A DNA stretch of 64,000 nucleotides from Rhodococcus koreensis. GTDB taxonomy: Bacteria > Actinomycetota > Actinomycetes > Mycobacteriales > Mycobacteriaceae. Made by a program: the position numbers and the translations under genes. Below are positions 8,020 through 17,700 of this stretch, in pieces. The first letter of the stretch is position 1, and the number at the start of each line of letters is the position of its first letter. Location: assembly GCF_900105905.1 (NCBI RefSeq), contig NZ_FNSV01000005.1:6510001-6574000 (forward strand). The letters are read 5' to 3'. The notes below the pieces were generated by a model, which was not told where the DNA came from, searched no databases, and worked only from the letters and a program-made list of their open reading frames with translations.

Positions 8020-9690
8020 TTGGAGTTTGGCGGCACGACCGGGCACGCGGCGATGCGGCCGGAGATCGCGTTGTCCTGGAAGCGTTCGGCGCTCAGCGGG
8101 CTGGAACCGACGTCGACGCCGAGCGATGATCCCTGTCCCGACCTGGACAAGTCCAGTCGGCTGCTGCAGGCGGCCCGGCCCGTCCTCGACGAGATGGAAC
8201 AGCAGATCCAGGGCACCGGTTTCTGTGTCCTGCTCGCCGACCGCGACTGCCGCATCGTCGCCCGGCTGTTCGACGGCGGCAAACTCGAGCGCCTGATCGA
8301 CGGCGCCGGGGCGGTGCTGGGATCGAGGTTCGGCGAGGACTGCGTCGGGACCACCGCGCTGGGGACGCCGCTGGAAGTCCGGCGCGGAGTCGTGATCCAC
8401 GGCGAGGAGCACTACCTCGACCGGTTCAAGGACCTCAGCTGTTACGGACACCCGATCGTGCATCCGGTGACGCGCCGCGTCGAGGGCATCCTCGACATGA
8501 CGGGCGTCGCGTCGCGGGCCAACCCGCTGTTCGCCCCGTTCCTGGCCCGCGCGGCCGGCGACATCGAGCGACGGCTGCTCGAGGGGTCCCGGGTGTCGCA
8601 GCAGCGGCTCGTGGACGCGTTCCAGCGGGTGTCGCCGCAGAATCAGATGGCGGTCACCGCGATCGGCGAGGACATCCTGCTCAGCAACCGGGTCGCCCTC
8701 GATCTGCTCCAGGTGTCCGATCACGCGACGCTGCGGGGGCTTGCCGCGGATCTGCGCCCGGAGCAGTCGAAGACGGTGCGGATCCGATTGTCCTCGGGCG
8801 AACCGGCGTTGGTCCGGGCCGACCACGTGGCGGGCACCGACGGCGGCGCGGTGTTCGTCGTCCGCCCGGACCGCCGGACGAGCACCCCCATCCGGCGCGG
8901 CAAGTCGCCGTCGAGTTCCGTCGTCGAACGCAGCAGGTCGGAGTTGTCGCGGCTGCGCGAGACCCGGGATCCGGTGGTGATCAGCGGCGAACCGGGAACC
9001 GGCAGGACCACGGCGGTCCGCGATCTGGCCGGCGACCGGTCGCTCGTATGTATGGACGCTGCCACGATCGCTCTCGACGGTGCCGAGGCCTGGATCGATC
9101 GACTGCTCGCCCTGGTGGCGGGACCCTCCGCGGTCCTGGCGATCGAAGAGGTGCAGTTGCTGCCCGAATCGATGCTGCCGCTGGTCGTGAAGATGCTGGC
9201 GGCCGACGCGGGTCCCCGGATCGTGATGACCAGTTCGCCGCTCGGTGACCTGCCGCCGGGAGTGGCCGGTCTGGCAGGCCGGTGCCCCGGACAGGTGGTG
9301 CTGCCGCCGCTGCGGCAACGCACCCGCGAGTTCGCGGACATCGCGCAGGCGGTCCTCGACTCCGTCGAACCGGGCCTCCGGCTCTCGGCGAGCGCGCTGG
9401 ACGCTCTGATCGCCCGCGACTGGCCGGGCAACATCGCGGAACTGTCCGTCGTGTTGCAGGCGGCCGCGCGCGGGCGCACCAGTGCGCACCTCGCTGTCGC
9501 GGATCTGCCCGACCAGTATCGGACGCCGCCGCGGGTGTCCCGGCTGGCGGGCCGCGAACGCGCCGAACGCCAGGCCATCGTCGACGCACTGCAGGAAAGT
9601 GGCGGCAACAAGGTGCACGCCGCGGCCGCGCTGGGCATCAGCCGCAGCACGCTCTACGTCCGGATGCGGGCCCTCGATATCACCGTCTAG
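8020..9690 (+). CDS. AcoR-like GAF/AAA+/Fis activator
   Basis: About 556 residues. N-terminal RPEIALSWKRSALSGL is the usual opening of AcoR-type regulators. A GAF-like sensor follows (around residues 60-170). A degenerate AAA+ core has a Walker A-like GEPGTGRTT near residue 322 and VLAIEEVQLL where Walker B should be. A Fis-type helix-turn-helix ends the protein (GNKVHAAAALGISRSTLYVRMRAL). The sigma-54 contact motif GAFTGA is absent, so it should act with ordinary polymerase. TTG at 8020 has AAGGAG six bases upstream; GTG 7975 lies in a palindrome. It probably activates the downstream aldehyde and alcohol dehydrogenase genes. Confidence 0.82.
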   Translation: MEFGGTTGHAAMRPEIALSWKRSALSGLEPTSTPSDDPCPDLDKSSRLLQAARPVLDEMEQQIQGTGFCVLLADRDCRIVARLFDGGKLERLIDGAGAVLGSRFGEDCVGTTALGTPLEVRRGVVIHGEEHYLDRFKDLSCYGHPIVHPVTRRVEGILDMTGVASRANPLFAPFLARAAGDIERRLLEGSRVSQQRLVDAFQRVSPQNQMAVTAIGEDILLSNRVALDLLQVSDHATLRGLAADLRPEQSKTVRIRLSSGEPALVRADHVAGTDGGAVFVVRPDRRTSTPIRRGKSPSSSVVERSRSELSRLRETRDPVVISGEPGTGRTTAVRDLAGDRSLVCMDAATIALDGAEAWIDRLLALVAGPSAVLAIEEVQLLPESMLPLVVKMLAADAGPRIVMTSSPLGDLPPGVAGLAGRCPGQVVLPPLRQRTREFADIAQAVLDSVEPGLRLSASALDALIARDWPGNIAELSVVLQAAARGRTSAHLAVADLPDQYRTPPRVSRLAGRERAERQAIVDALQESGGNKVHAAAALGISRSTLYVRMRALDITV

Positions 9691-9727
9691 CTGCAGTTTC
9701 ATCCACCGATCCGCGACCGTCCGGAGG

Positions 9728-9744
9728 TGTCCGAAGTCAGGACA
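9728..9744. promoter_or_regulatory. TGTCC-N7-GGACA element (copy 2)
   Basis: TGTCC-GAAGTCA-GGACA between the AcoR-like gene and the aldehyde dehydrogenase, 62 bp before the dehydrogenase ATG. Same arms, same 7-base spacer and same trailing GTT as copy 1 at 7890-7906. It is well placed as an activator site for the dehydrogenase operon. Confidence 0.6.
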
Positions 9745-9806
9745 GTTAGTGATATGGCAATCAGTGCACTATGAGCCACGTCACATTCACAACTTCGGAG
9801 GTTTTG

Positions 9807-11315
9807 ATGACAGCGACGATCGAACCCAGCCAAGCGGAACTCTTGCCGTCGGTACGGAACTTTCTGTCCGGCACCAAGCGATTCCTCGTCGGCGGGCAGT
9901 GGGTGGAATCGGCCAGCGGCGAGACGTTCGAGACCATCGACCCCGCCAACGGGCAGGTGCTGACCACCGTCGCACGCGGTGGCGCCGAGGACGTCGACCG
10001 TGCAGTCCGGGCCGCACGCACGGCGTTCGACGAGGGCCCGTGGTCCACCATGAAGCCCAACGAGCGCGAACGCCTCATCTGGCGGGTCGGCGACATCCTC
10101 TCCGAGCGCGCCGAGGAATTCGGTCAGCTCGAGGCGCTGGACAACGGCAAGTCGGCGGGCATCGCCGCGGCCGTCGACGTCGCCTGGTCGGCCGACATCT
10201 TCCGCTACTTCGCGGGCTGGGCCACCAAGATCGAGGGCAGCACGGTCAACGTGAGCATGCCGTTCGTCCCCGGCGGCCAGTTCCACGCGTACACGCTTCG
10301 TGAACCCGTCGGCGTCTGTGGACTGATCGTTCCCTGGAACTTCCCGCTGCTGATGGCCGCGTTCAAGCTGGCCCCCGCGCTCGCGGCGGGCAACACGGTG
10401 ATCCTCAAGCCCGCGGAGCAGACCCCGCTCACCGCGATCCTGCTCGGTGAGGTGTTCGAGGAGGCCGGCTTCCCGCCCGGCGTCGTCAACATCGTCACCG
10501 GCTTCGGCGACGCCGGGGCCGCGCTGTCGGCTCACGACGACGTCGACAAGATCGCGTTCACCGGCTCCACCGAGGTCGGGAAGAAGATCGTCGACGCCGC
10601 CCGCGGCAACCTGAAGAAGGTGTCGCTCGAACTCGGCGGCAAGAGCGCCAACGTCGTGTTCGCGGACGCGGACTTCGACGCCGCCGTCACCGGATCGCTC
10701 AACGCCTGGCTGTTCAACCACGGCCAGTGCTGCGTCGCAGGAACCCGGATGTTCGTCGAGGACAGCATCTTCGACGACTTCACCGCCGCGGTCGCCGAGG
10801 CCGCGAGCCAGGTCAAGATCGGCCCCGGACTCGACCCCACCACCCAGCTCGGACCGCTCGTGTCGCAGGAACAGTTCGACAAGGTCACTGGCTATCTGGC
10901 CGCCGGACTCGCCGACGGCGCCCGCGCCCTCACCGGCGGAAAGCGCTGGGGCGACACCGGCTTCTACGTCGAGCCGACGGTGTTCGTCGACGTGAAGCCC
11001 GAATTCAGCATCGTCGAGGAAGAGATCTTCGGCCCGGTCGTCGCCGCGCTGCCCTTCAACGCGGAGGAGGGCGTCGCGAAGGCGGCGAACAGCAGCATCT
11101 ACGGCCTCGCCGCCGGAATCTGGACCAAGGACCTGTCCAAGGCGCACCTCACGGCCCGCCAGCTCAAGGCCGGTTCGGTGTGGATCAACCAGTACAACGG
11201 GTTCGACACCGCCATGCCGTTCGGTGGCTACAAGCAGTCCGGGTGGGGGCGTGAGCTCGGGGCCACCGCCATCGACCTCTACACCCAGACCAAAGCCGTC
11301 AACATCGCACTCTGA
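9807..11315 (+). CDS. Aldehyde dehydrogenase (NAD+)
   Basis: 502 residues, normal length for the family, oxidising an aldehyde to the acid. Signatures: PWNFPLLMAAFKLAPALAAGN (cofactor binding), FTGSTEVGKKI, ELGGKSANVV with the general-base Glu, and GQCCVAGTRMF with the catalytic Cys. The ATG at 9807 follows a CGGAGG ribosome site; the in-frame ATG at 9771 lacks one. Adjacent to an alcohol dehydrogenase 24 bp downstream and an AcoR-like activator upstream, it fits the second step of alcohol to aldehyde to acid oxidation (acetaldehyde or a similar short aldehyde; substrate inferred). Confidence 0.93.
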   Translation: MTATIEPSQAELLPSVRNFLSGTKRFLVGGQWVESASGETFETIDPANGQVLTTVARGGAEDVDRAVRAARTAFDEGPWSTMKPNERERLIWRVGDILSERAEEFGQLEALDNGKSAGIAAAVDVAWSADIFRYFAGWATKIEGSTVNVSMPFVPGGQFHAYTLREPVGVCGLIVPWNFPLLMAAFKLAPALAAGNTVILKPAEQTPLTAILLGEVFEEAGFPPGVVNIVTGFGDAGAALSAHDDVDKIAFTGSTEVGKKIVDAARGNLKKVSLELGGKSANVVFADADFDAAVTGSLNAWLFNHGQCCVAGTRMFVEDSIFDDFTAAVAEAASQVKIGPGLDPTTQLGPLVSQEQFDKVTGYLAAGLADGARALTGGKRWGDTGFYVEPTVFVDVKPEFSIVEEEIFGPVVAALPFNAEEGVAKAANSSIYGLAAGIWTKDLSKAHLTARQLKAGSVWINQYNGFDTAMPFGGYKQSGWGRELGATAIDLYTQTKAVNIAL

Positions 11316-11339
11316 CCGTCACTCAACGAGGAGAAAGAC

Positions 11340-12452
11340 ATGAAGACCAAAGCAGCGGTTCTGTTCGAAACGCACAAGCCGTTCGAAATCGTGGAACTCG
11401 AGCTCGACGGTCCGGGTCCCGGCGAAGTGCTCATCAAGTATGTCGCGGCAGGCCTCTGCCACTCGGACCTGCACCTCACCGACGGCGATCTGCCGCCGCG
11501 GTTCCCCATCGTCGGTGGGCACGAGGGTTCCGGCATCATCGAGGAAGTCGGCCCCGGTGTCACCAAGGTGAAGCCCGGCGATCACGTGGTCTGCAGCTTC
11601 ATCCCGAACTGCGGCACGTGTCGTTACTGCGCCACGGGCCGTCAGAACCTGTGCGACATGGGTGCCACCATCCTCGAGGGTTCGATGCCGGACGGTTCGT
11701 TCCGGTTCCACTCGGGCAAGCAGGATTTCGGCGCCATGTGCATGCTCGGCACGTTCGCGGAGCGGGCCACGATCTCGCAGCACTCGGTGGTCAAGGTGGA
11801 CGACTGGCTTCCGCTGGAGACCGCCGTCCTCGTCGGCTGCGGTGTGCCGTCCGGTTGGGGCACCGCGGTGTACGCCGGCGGCGTGCGCGCCGGTGACACC
11901 GTCGTCATCTACGGCATCGGCGGACTCGGCATCAACGCCGTGCAGGGCGCGGTCAGCGCCGGCGCCAAGTACGTCGTGGTGGTGGACCCGGTGGCGATGA
12001 AGCGGGAGGCCGCCCTGAAGTTCGGCGCCACCCACGCGTTCGCCGACGCCGCAACCGCGGCGGAGAAGGTCAACGAACTGACCTGGGGCCAGGGCGCCGA
12101 TCAGGCCCTCATCCTGGTGGGCACCGTCGACGAAGAGGTGGTGCAGAACGCGACCGCCGTCATCGGTAAGGGCGGCACCGTCGTCATCACCGGCCTCGCC
12201 GACCCCGCGAAGCTCACGGTGCACATCTCGGGAACCGACCTGACCCTGAACCAGAAGACGATCAAGGGTTCGCTGTTCGGCTCGGCCAATCCGCAGTACG
12301 ACATCGTCCGCCTGCTGCGGCTGTACGACGCGGGTCAGCTCAAGCTCGACGAGCTGATCACCACCAAGTACACGCTCGAGCAGGTGAACGAGGGCTACCA
12401 GGATCTGCGGGACGGAAAGAACCTGCGTGGCGTGATCGTCCACCAGCAGTAG
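11340..12452 (+). CDS. Zinc alcohol dehydrogenase, NDMA-dependent type
   Basis: 370-residue medium-chain dehydrogenase. It has the catalytic-zinc region GLCHSDLHL and GGHEGSG, four structural-zinc Cys in CGTCRYCATGRQNLC, and the nucleotide loop YGIGGLGINAVQ followed by an acidic strand end (VVVVDP), indicating an NAD(H)-type cofactor. The wording is closest to the actinobacterial NDMA-dependent alcohol dehydrogenases, which hold NAD tightly and need an electron carrier such as mycofactocin to recycle it; that assignment is by resemblance. AACGAGGAG precedes the ATG. Cotranscribed with the aldehyde dehydrogenase. Confidence 0.88.
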   Translation: MKTKAAVLFETHKPFEIVELELDGPGPGEVLIKYVAAGLCHSDLHLTDGDLPPRFPIVGGHEGSGIIEEVGPGVTKVKPGDHVVCSFIPNCGTCRYCATGRQNLCDMGATILEGSMPDGSFRFHSGKQDFGAMCMLGTFAERATISQHSVVKVDDWLPLETAVLVGCGVPSGWGTAVYAGGVRAGDTVVIYGIGGLGINAVQGAVSAGAKYVVVVDPVAMKREAALKFGATHAFADAATAAEKVNELTWGQGADQALILVGTVDEEVVQNATAVIGKGGTVVITGLADPAKLTVHISGTDLTLNQKTIKGSLFGSANPQYDIVRLLRLYDAGQLKLDELITTKYTLEQVNEGYQDLRDGKNLRGVIVHQQ

Positions 12453-12464
12453 GCGGCTTCGCCG

Positions 12465-12510
12465 CCCGTGCGCCTTTCTGGTTGTGCTAGCTACCAGAAA
12501 GGCGCACGGG
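12465..12510. terminator. Bidirectional hairpin between convergent genes
   Basis: Perfect 18-bp stem: CCCGTGCGCCTTTCTGGT at 12465-12482 and its complement at 12493-12510, with a 10-base loop. The stop codon of the minus-strand oxidoreductase (12487-12489) lies in the loop, and the alcohol dehydrogenase stops 12 bp before the stem. It can serve both strands. Confidence 0.8.
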
Positions 12511-13503
12511 TGCGGAGCGCCACACGTCGGCGAGCAGGTCGTACGTCTTCAGCCAGGACTCGGTGTTCTCGGCGTGGGAGGCGACGATCAGTTCGTCGGC
12601 CTGTGCGTGCTCGGCGAACTCGTCGAGGTACGTCTTGACCTCGGTGGGTGTGCCGACCGCCGAGTACCGCACCATCTGCGCGACCTGCTGACCCGCCGGG
12701 GACGTCATGATGAGGTCGACCTCCTCGGGTGTGAACTTCTGACCGCGTCCAACCATTTGCACCACCCGTCGCCGCAGCGAGGCCTCGAACTGCCGGTGCG
12801 CGTCCTCGGTGGTGTCCGCGGCGATGGCGTTGACGCCGGCGATCACGTACGGCTCGGACAGCTCCTCGGACGGTTCGAACCGTTCCCGGTACAGCGTGAC
12901 GGCGTCCACGAGCGAGTCGGGGGAGAAGTGGGACGCGTTGGCGTAGGGCAGGCCGAATTTCGCGGCGAGCTGCGCGCCGAACAGCGAGGATCCGAGGATG
13001 TACAGGGGAACGTTGGTGCCCTTGCCGGGAATCGCATCGACGCCGGGCACCCGTGACACGCCTTTGAGGTACGCCTGGAGTTCCAGCACGTCCTGCGGGA
13101 ACCGGTCCGCGGACGCCGCGTCGCGGCGCAGTGCGTACATCGTCTTCTGGTCGCTGCCGGGGGCGCGGCCGAGTCCGAGGTCGATGCGGCCGGGGTGCAG
13201 GGTCGCGAGGGTGCCGAACTGCTCGGCGATCGTCAGCGGCGCGTGGTTGGGCAGCATGATGCCACCGGCGCCGAGCCGGATGTTCTGGGTGTGCGCGGCG
13301 ACGTGCGCGATGAGGACGCTCGTCGCCGAGGAGCCGATCGACGGCATGTTGTGGTGCTCGGCGTACCAGATGCGGCGGTACCCGCGGGTCTCCGCGAGTT
13401 GCGCCAGTTTCACGCTCGCGTCGAAACTGTCCCGCGCCGTGTCGCCCTCGCGGATGTAGGCCAGATCCAGAATCGACAGAACAGCACTCACGGGCTTCTT
13501 CAC
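12487..13503 (-). CDS. LLM class flavin-dependent oxidoreductase
   Basis: 338-residue luciferase-like monooxygenase of the single-domain MsnO8-type group. Marks: [43 protein letters not shown] at the N-terminus (shown here only for its EHHN end), [23 protein letters not shown] in the middle, and [11 protein letters not shown]. These enzymes are TIM barrels that use reduced FMN to oxygenate small carbonyls or degrade xenobiotics; the substrate is not readable. GTG start at 13503. Followed upstream by a second luciferase-like gene on the same strand. Confidence 0.85.
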   Translation of the reverse strand: MKKPVSAVLSILDLAYIREGDTARDSFDASVKLAQLAETRGYRRIWYAEHHNMPSIGSSATSVLIAHVAAHTQNIRLGAGGIMLPNHAPLTIAEQFGTLATLHPGRIDLGLGRAPGSDQKTMYALRRDAASADRFPQDVLELQAYLKGVSRVPGVDAIPGKGTNVPLYILGSSLFGAQLAAKFGLPYANASHFSPDSLVDAVTLYRERFEPSEELSEPYVIAGVNAIAADTTEDAHRQFEASLRRRVVQMVGRGQKFTPEEVDLIMTSPAGQQVAQMVRYSAVGTPTEVKTYLDEFAEHAQADELIVASHAENTESWLKTYDLLADVWRSAPVRLSGS

Positions 13504-13589
13504 CTTTCGTCACCGAGGTGCGAGAGGTTAGCCTCGCGCACTACCTCCGGGTACAACCGCGGAGGCAGTGCGCGTATTCCTGGCCGGTG

Positions 13590-14573
13590 TCAGGCCTCGA
13601 CGAGTGGTCGCAACGTGCGGCCGGTGAGTTCCACGATGCCGGGTTCGTGCCCGTTGGCGACGAGATTGAGGACGACGCCGTCGATTCCCGGATCGAGGAC
13701 CCGGGTCTTCAGCTGCTCGGCCACCTCGTCGGGGGCACCGCAGAACTGCCGGTCGGTGGCGGCGGCGCGTTCCTCGTCCGACGCCTTCGACAGGTCGACG
13801 CCCCGCGCGAGCAGGAACTCGTGCTGGAGTTGGCGGGCGCGGTCGCCGTCCTCGTCGATGATGACGAAGGCCAGATAGCTGGTCTCCAGCGTGGACCGGT
13901 CGCGGCCGATCTCCGAACAGCGCGCGTCGAGGGCTTCGAGCTTGCGCGGCAACTCGCTCGCGTTGCAGATGATGTTCAGGTGATCGGCGAACCGGGCGGC
14001 GAGACCGAACGTCTTCTTCTCCCCGCCACCACCGAGCATGATCGGCAGGTCGTCGCGGATCCGCGGCTCGTTGATCGCGTTCTCGACGTGGTACCACTTG
14101 CCGTCGAACGTCGGGCGCTGACCGTGCAGCATCGGCGCGATGATCTGAAGCGCCTCGTCGAGCCGTTCGAACCGGTCGGTGAACGTGCCGAACTCGTAGC
14201 CGTACTGCTGGTGCTCGAGTTCGAACCAGCCGGCCCCGATCCCGAGGACGGCGCGTCCGCCGCTGGCGACGTCCAGGGTGGTCACCGCCTTCGCGAGCAT
14301 GGGTGGGTTGCGGTACGTGTTGCCGGTGACGAGGGCGGACAGCTGAATGTTCTCGGTGGCCGTGGCGAGGGCGCCGAGCGCGGTGTACGCCTCGAGCATC
14401 GGTTCGTCGGGCTCACCGAGGCCGGGCAGCTGATAGAAGTGATCCATCACGAATGCGGTGTCGAAGCCCGCGGATTCGGCCTCACGGGCCTGTGCGATCA
14501 CGGTCGGGAACAGGTCCGCGACCGGGGTGGAGTAACTGAAATTCGGCATCTGGTATCCAAGGCGAATAGTCAC
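13590..14573 (-). CDS. LLM class F420-dependent oxidoreductase
   Basis: 327 residues, TIM-barrel luciferase-like fold, more like the F420-using group: RLGYQMPNFSY at the start, AREAESAGFDTAFVMDHFYQLP, LSALVTGNTYRNPPMLAKAVTTLD, GRAVLGIGAGWFELEH and PIMLGGGGEKKTF. F420-dependent members perform hydride transfer from reduced F420 and are abundant in mycobacteria and rhodococci. GTG start at 14573. It is separated from the other luciferase-like gene by 86 bp, so it may or may not share a transcript with it. Confidence 0.85.
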   Translation of the reverse strand: MTIRLGYQMPNFSYSTPVADLFPTVIAQAREAESAGFDTAFVMDHFYQLPGLGEPDEPMLEAYTALGALATATENIQLSALVTGNTYRNPPMLAKAVTTLDVASGGRAVLGIGAGWFELEHQQYGYEFGTFTDRFERLDEALQIIAPMLHGQRPTFDGKWYHVENAINEPRIRDDLPIMLGGGGEKKTFGLAARFADHLNIICNASELPRKLEALDARCSEIGRDRSTLETSYLAFVIIDEDGDRARQLQHEFLLARGVDLSKASDEERAAATDRQFCGAPDEVAEQLKTRVLDPGIDGVVLNLVANGHEPGIVELTGRTLRPLVEA

Positions 14574-14777
14574 CCGATCGACGCTACTCGGATGGCGGCT
14601 GGGGCACCTCCTTTATTTCGAGGGTAGGAAGTGATCACCCTGGGGTCCCTGTTGCGCCACCTGTGGGTGGTGCACGCTAACGGTAGTGCCGTATCCGTCG
14701 CCGATCCGCCATCCGCGACAACTCTGCGCGGTGGGGAGGCGGAGTACGCAGAGCAGAGCCCGAGGGGGGAGTTGAAC

Positions 14778-17700
14778 ATGTATTTCGATTCGCAGCAATC
14801 CGGTGGCACGGCATGCGCCTGTCCGGAGAGGCCCACGCCCGTCCGGCCGCACGTGGCCGTCCTGGAACGTCTGCTCGCGCAGCCGACGCGTTCGACCGTC
14901 GGCGCCTTTCCGCTGACCGCAGCGCAGCGATCCATCTGGTTCGCGCAACAGCTCACGCCGGAGGTCCCGTACGTCATCGCCCACTACGTCGAGCTGGACG
15001 GGCAGGTCGAACTGGGTGCTCTCCGCGACGCCACCCGTCGCGCGAACCGCGAATTCGGCTGGGGATCGGTGCGCCTGGTGGACATCGACGGACAGCCGCA
15101 TCAGGTCGTGGATCCGACCGGCGACGATCGGGTGCCCGTCACCGACCTGCGCGGCGAGGTGGATCCCGTCGAGGCCGCGCACCGCTGGATGCGGAACGAC
15201 CGGACCGCACGCACCGACATGTACGACGGCCCGCTCCTGGTCTCGCACATTCTGCGGCTGGGCGACGATCACTACTACTGGTATTCCCGCGCCCACCACA
15301 TCGTGTCGGACGGGTACGCCGCGATGATGCTGATGAGCCGCACGGCCGAACTGTACGTCGCCGCGGTCGAGGGCAGAGAGCCCCCGGATTGCCGGATCGA
15401 GGGACCGGAACGTCTCGTGCGGGAAGACGCGACCTACCGTGCTTCCACGCGGTTCGCCCGCGACCGCGACTATTGGCGAGAACAGGGCGGCGGGCCGGCT
15501 TCGGTCCTCAGCCTGAGCGGCCGCGCCGCGCGACCGGTTGTCGACGCCCGGACAGCGACCGGGCACACGCCTGCGAGCGGCGGTGTGCGGAATCCGACGG
15601 CCGTGACCGTCGCCGCCTTCGCGTCCTATCTCGCCAGGATGACCGGCGCCGACGACGTGGTCCTGTCCCTGCCCGTGTCGGCGCGGACGACGGCCTGCCT
15701 CAGGCACGCCGGCGGCTCGGTCTCCAATGTGATCCCGTTGCGGCTGAACGGAATCGGCTCTTCCACCGTGAGCCGCGCGGTCGACACCGCCGAGGCGGCG
15801 TTGACGGCGGCACTGCGCCGTCAACGCTACCGCCGCGAGGACATCGGCCGGGACCTCGCCTCGGGAGGGGTCGAACTCCTGCATTTCGGGCCGGTGGTCA
15901 ACGTCATGATGTTCACCAAGGAGATCACGCTGGGCGCCGTCCACGGGACGGTCCGGGTACTCACCACCGGTCCCGTCGCGGACCTCGCCGTCAACATCTA
16001 TCCCGGGGCCGAGGGCAGTGCCCCCCGGATCGACTTCGAGGGACACCCGGCACTGTACGACCACGCCGAACTGACCGGACACCACTCGCGTTTCCTCGCG
16101 TTCCTCGACCGCTTCACCGCATCGGCCGAGTCGGATGCACCGGTTGCCGATCTCGACGTCTTCTTCGCGGGCGAACGCGCGGAATTCGCTCCCGCGCGGG
16201 GTCGTCCGGATACGGACGCCGTCACGCTCGACCGTCTCCTGACGGGAACCGTCGCGAACGACCGGGCGGCGATTGCGATCACCGACCGGGGACGCGCACT
16301 GTCCTACGGCGACCTGGACCGACTCGCCACCCGGTTGGCCCGCCTTCTGGCAGTTCGGGGCATCGGACCCGAGGACGTCGTCGCGGTCTCCATCCCACGG
16401 TCGATCGAGTCGGTGCTGGCGCTGTGGGCGGTCGCGAAGGCCGGCGCGGCCTATGTCCCGATCGACCCCTCACACCCGAGCGCTCGCATCGCGTACACCC
16501 TGGACGATTGCGGCGCGACGGTCGGGCTGACCGTCCGCTCGGAGCGGTCCCGGCTGCCCGGCACCGTCGCATGGCTGACCGCCGATATCGACGACCTCGA
16601 CAGCCTCTGTGAAGAAACCCTCCCCGATGCGGAACGGACCCGTCCGCTGCTCGTGGATCATCCCGCGTATCTGATCTACACGTCCGGCTCGACCGGAACA
16701 CCGAAGGGGGTCGTCGTCACCCACCGGGGTCTCGCCAACCTGGCACAGGAGATCCGGGACAAGTACGCGGTGTCCTCGCGTTCTCGTGTCCTGCATTTCG
16801 CCTCACCGAGTTTCGACACGGCGCTGGTCGAAGTACTCGCGGCCAGTATCGGCGGCGCGACGCTCGTCGTGACCCCGCCCGGCGTGTTCGGCGGTGACGA
16901 GCTGTCGCGACTGTTGCGCGACGAACACGTCACGCACCTCCTGACGACGCCGTCCGCACTGGCCGCGATCGACCCCGGCGCGACGAACGACCTGGAGTTG
17001 GTGCTGGTCGGAGGGGAAGCGTGCCCGCAGGAGTTGGTGCGGCGGTGGGCCGGCAGACAGGACATGCGCAACGCGTACGGTCCGACGGAGACGACGTGCA
17101 GCGTCACCCTCACCGATCCGATCTCACCGGACGCGCGACTGACGATCGGCTCCCTGATGCGCGGCGTGGACGCGGTGGTTCTGGATCACCGCCTGCGTCC
17201 GCTTCCTGTGGGCGCCGTCGGTGAGCTCTACCTCGCCACCTCGGCACTCGCACGGGGCTATCACCGGCGCCACGGTCTGACCGCCGCACGGTTCGTGGCC
17301 AACCCGTTCGGCCGCCGAGGATCCCGGATGTTCCGCACCGGGGACGTCGTCCGGTGGACGGCGACCGGGACACTCGAGTTCCTGGACAGGGCGGACGACC
17401 AGATCAAGATCCGCGGATTCCGTGTCGAGCTCGGCGAGATCGACGCCACGCTGACCGCGCAACCGGGCGTCACGTTCGCGGCGACGGTGCTGCACCGGAC
17501 CTCGGCCGGAAACCCGAACCTGGTGTCCTACATCATGGCCGAGCCGGACGCCTCGATCGATCGTGACATGCTGACAGCGCAGCTGGCACGATTCCTGCCC
17601 GACTACATGGTTCCGAAATCGATCATGCTTCTGAATTCGATCCCGTTGACACCGACGGGGAAACTCGACCGGGCAGCGCTGCCGCTGCCGGAGTTCGGCT

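Noticed and set aside
5949-8354. 801-residue minus-strand open frame across the transporter, lipase and AcoR-like genes
   Set aside because: Low-complexity Arg/Gly/Asp-rich composition and no recognisable domain; it is antisense to three well-supported genes.
14631-14777. Upstream extension of the NRPS by 49 codons
   Set aside because: The ATG at 14778 has a clear ribosome site, and the extension shows no domain; it also contains a small inverted repeat (CTCTGCG at 14722 and CGCAGAG at 14747) suited to an untranslated leader.
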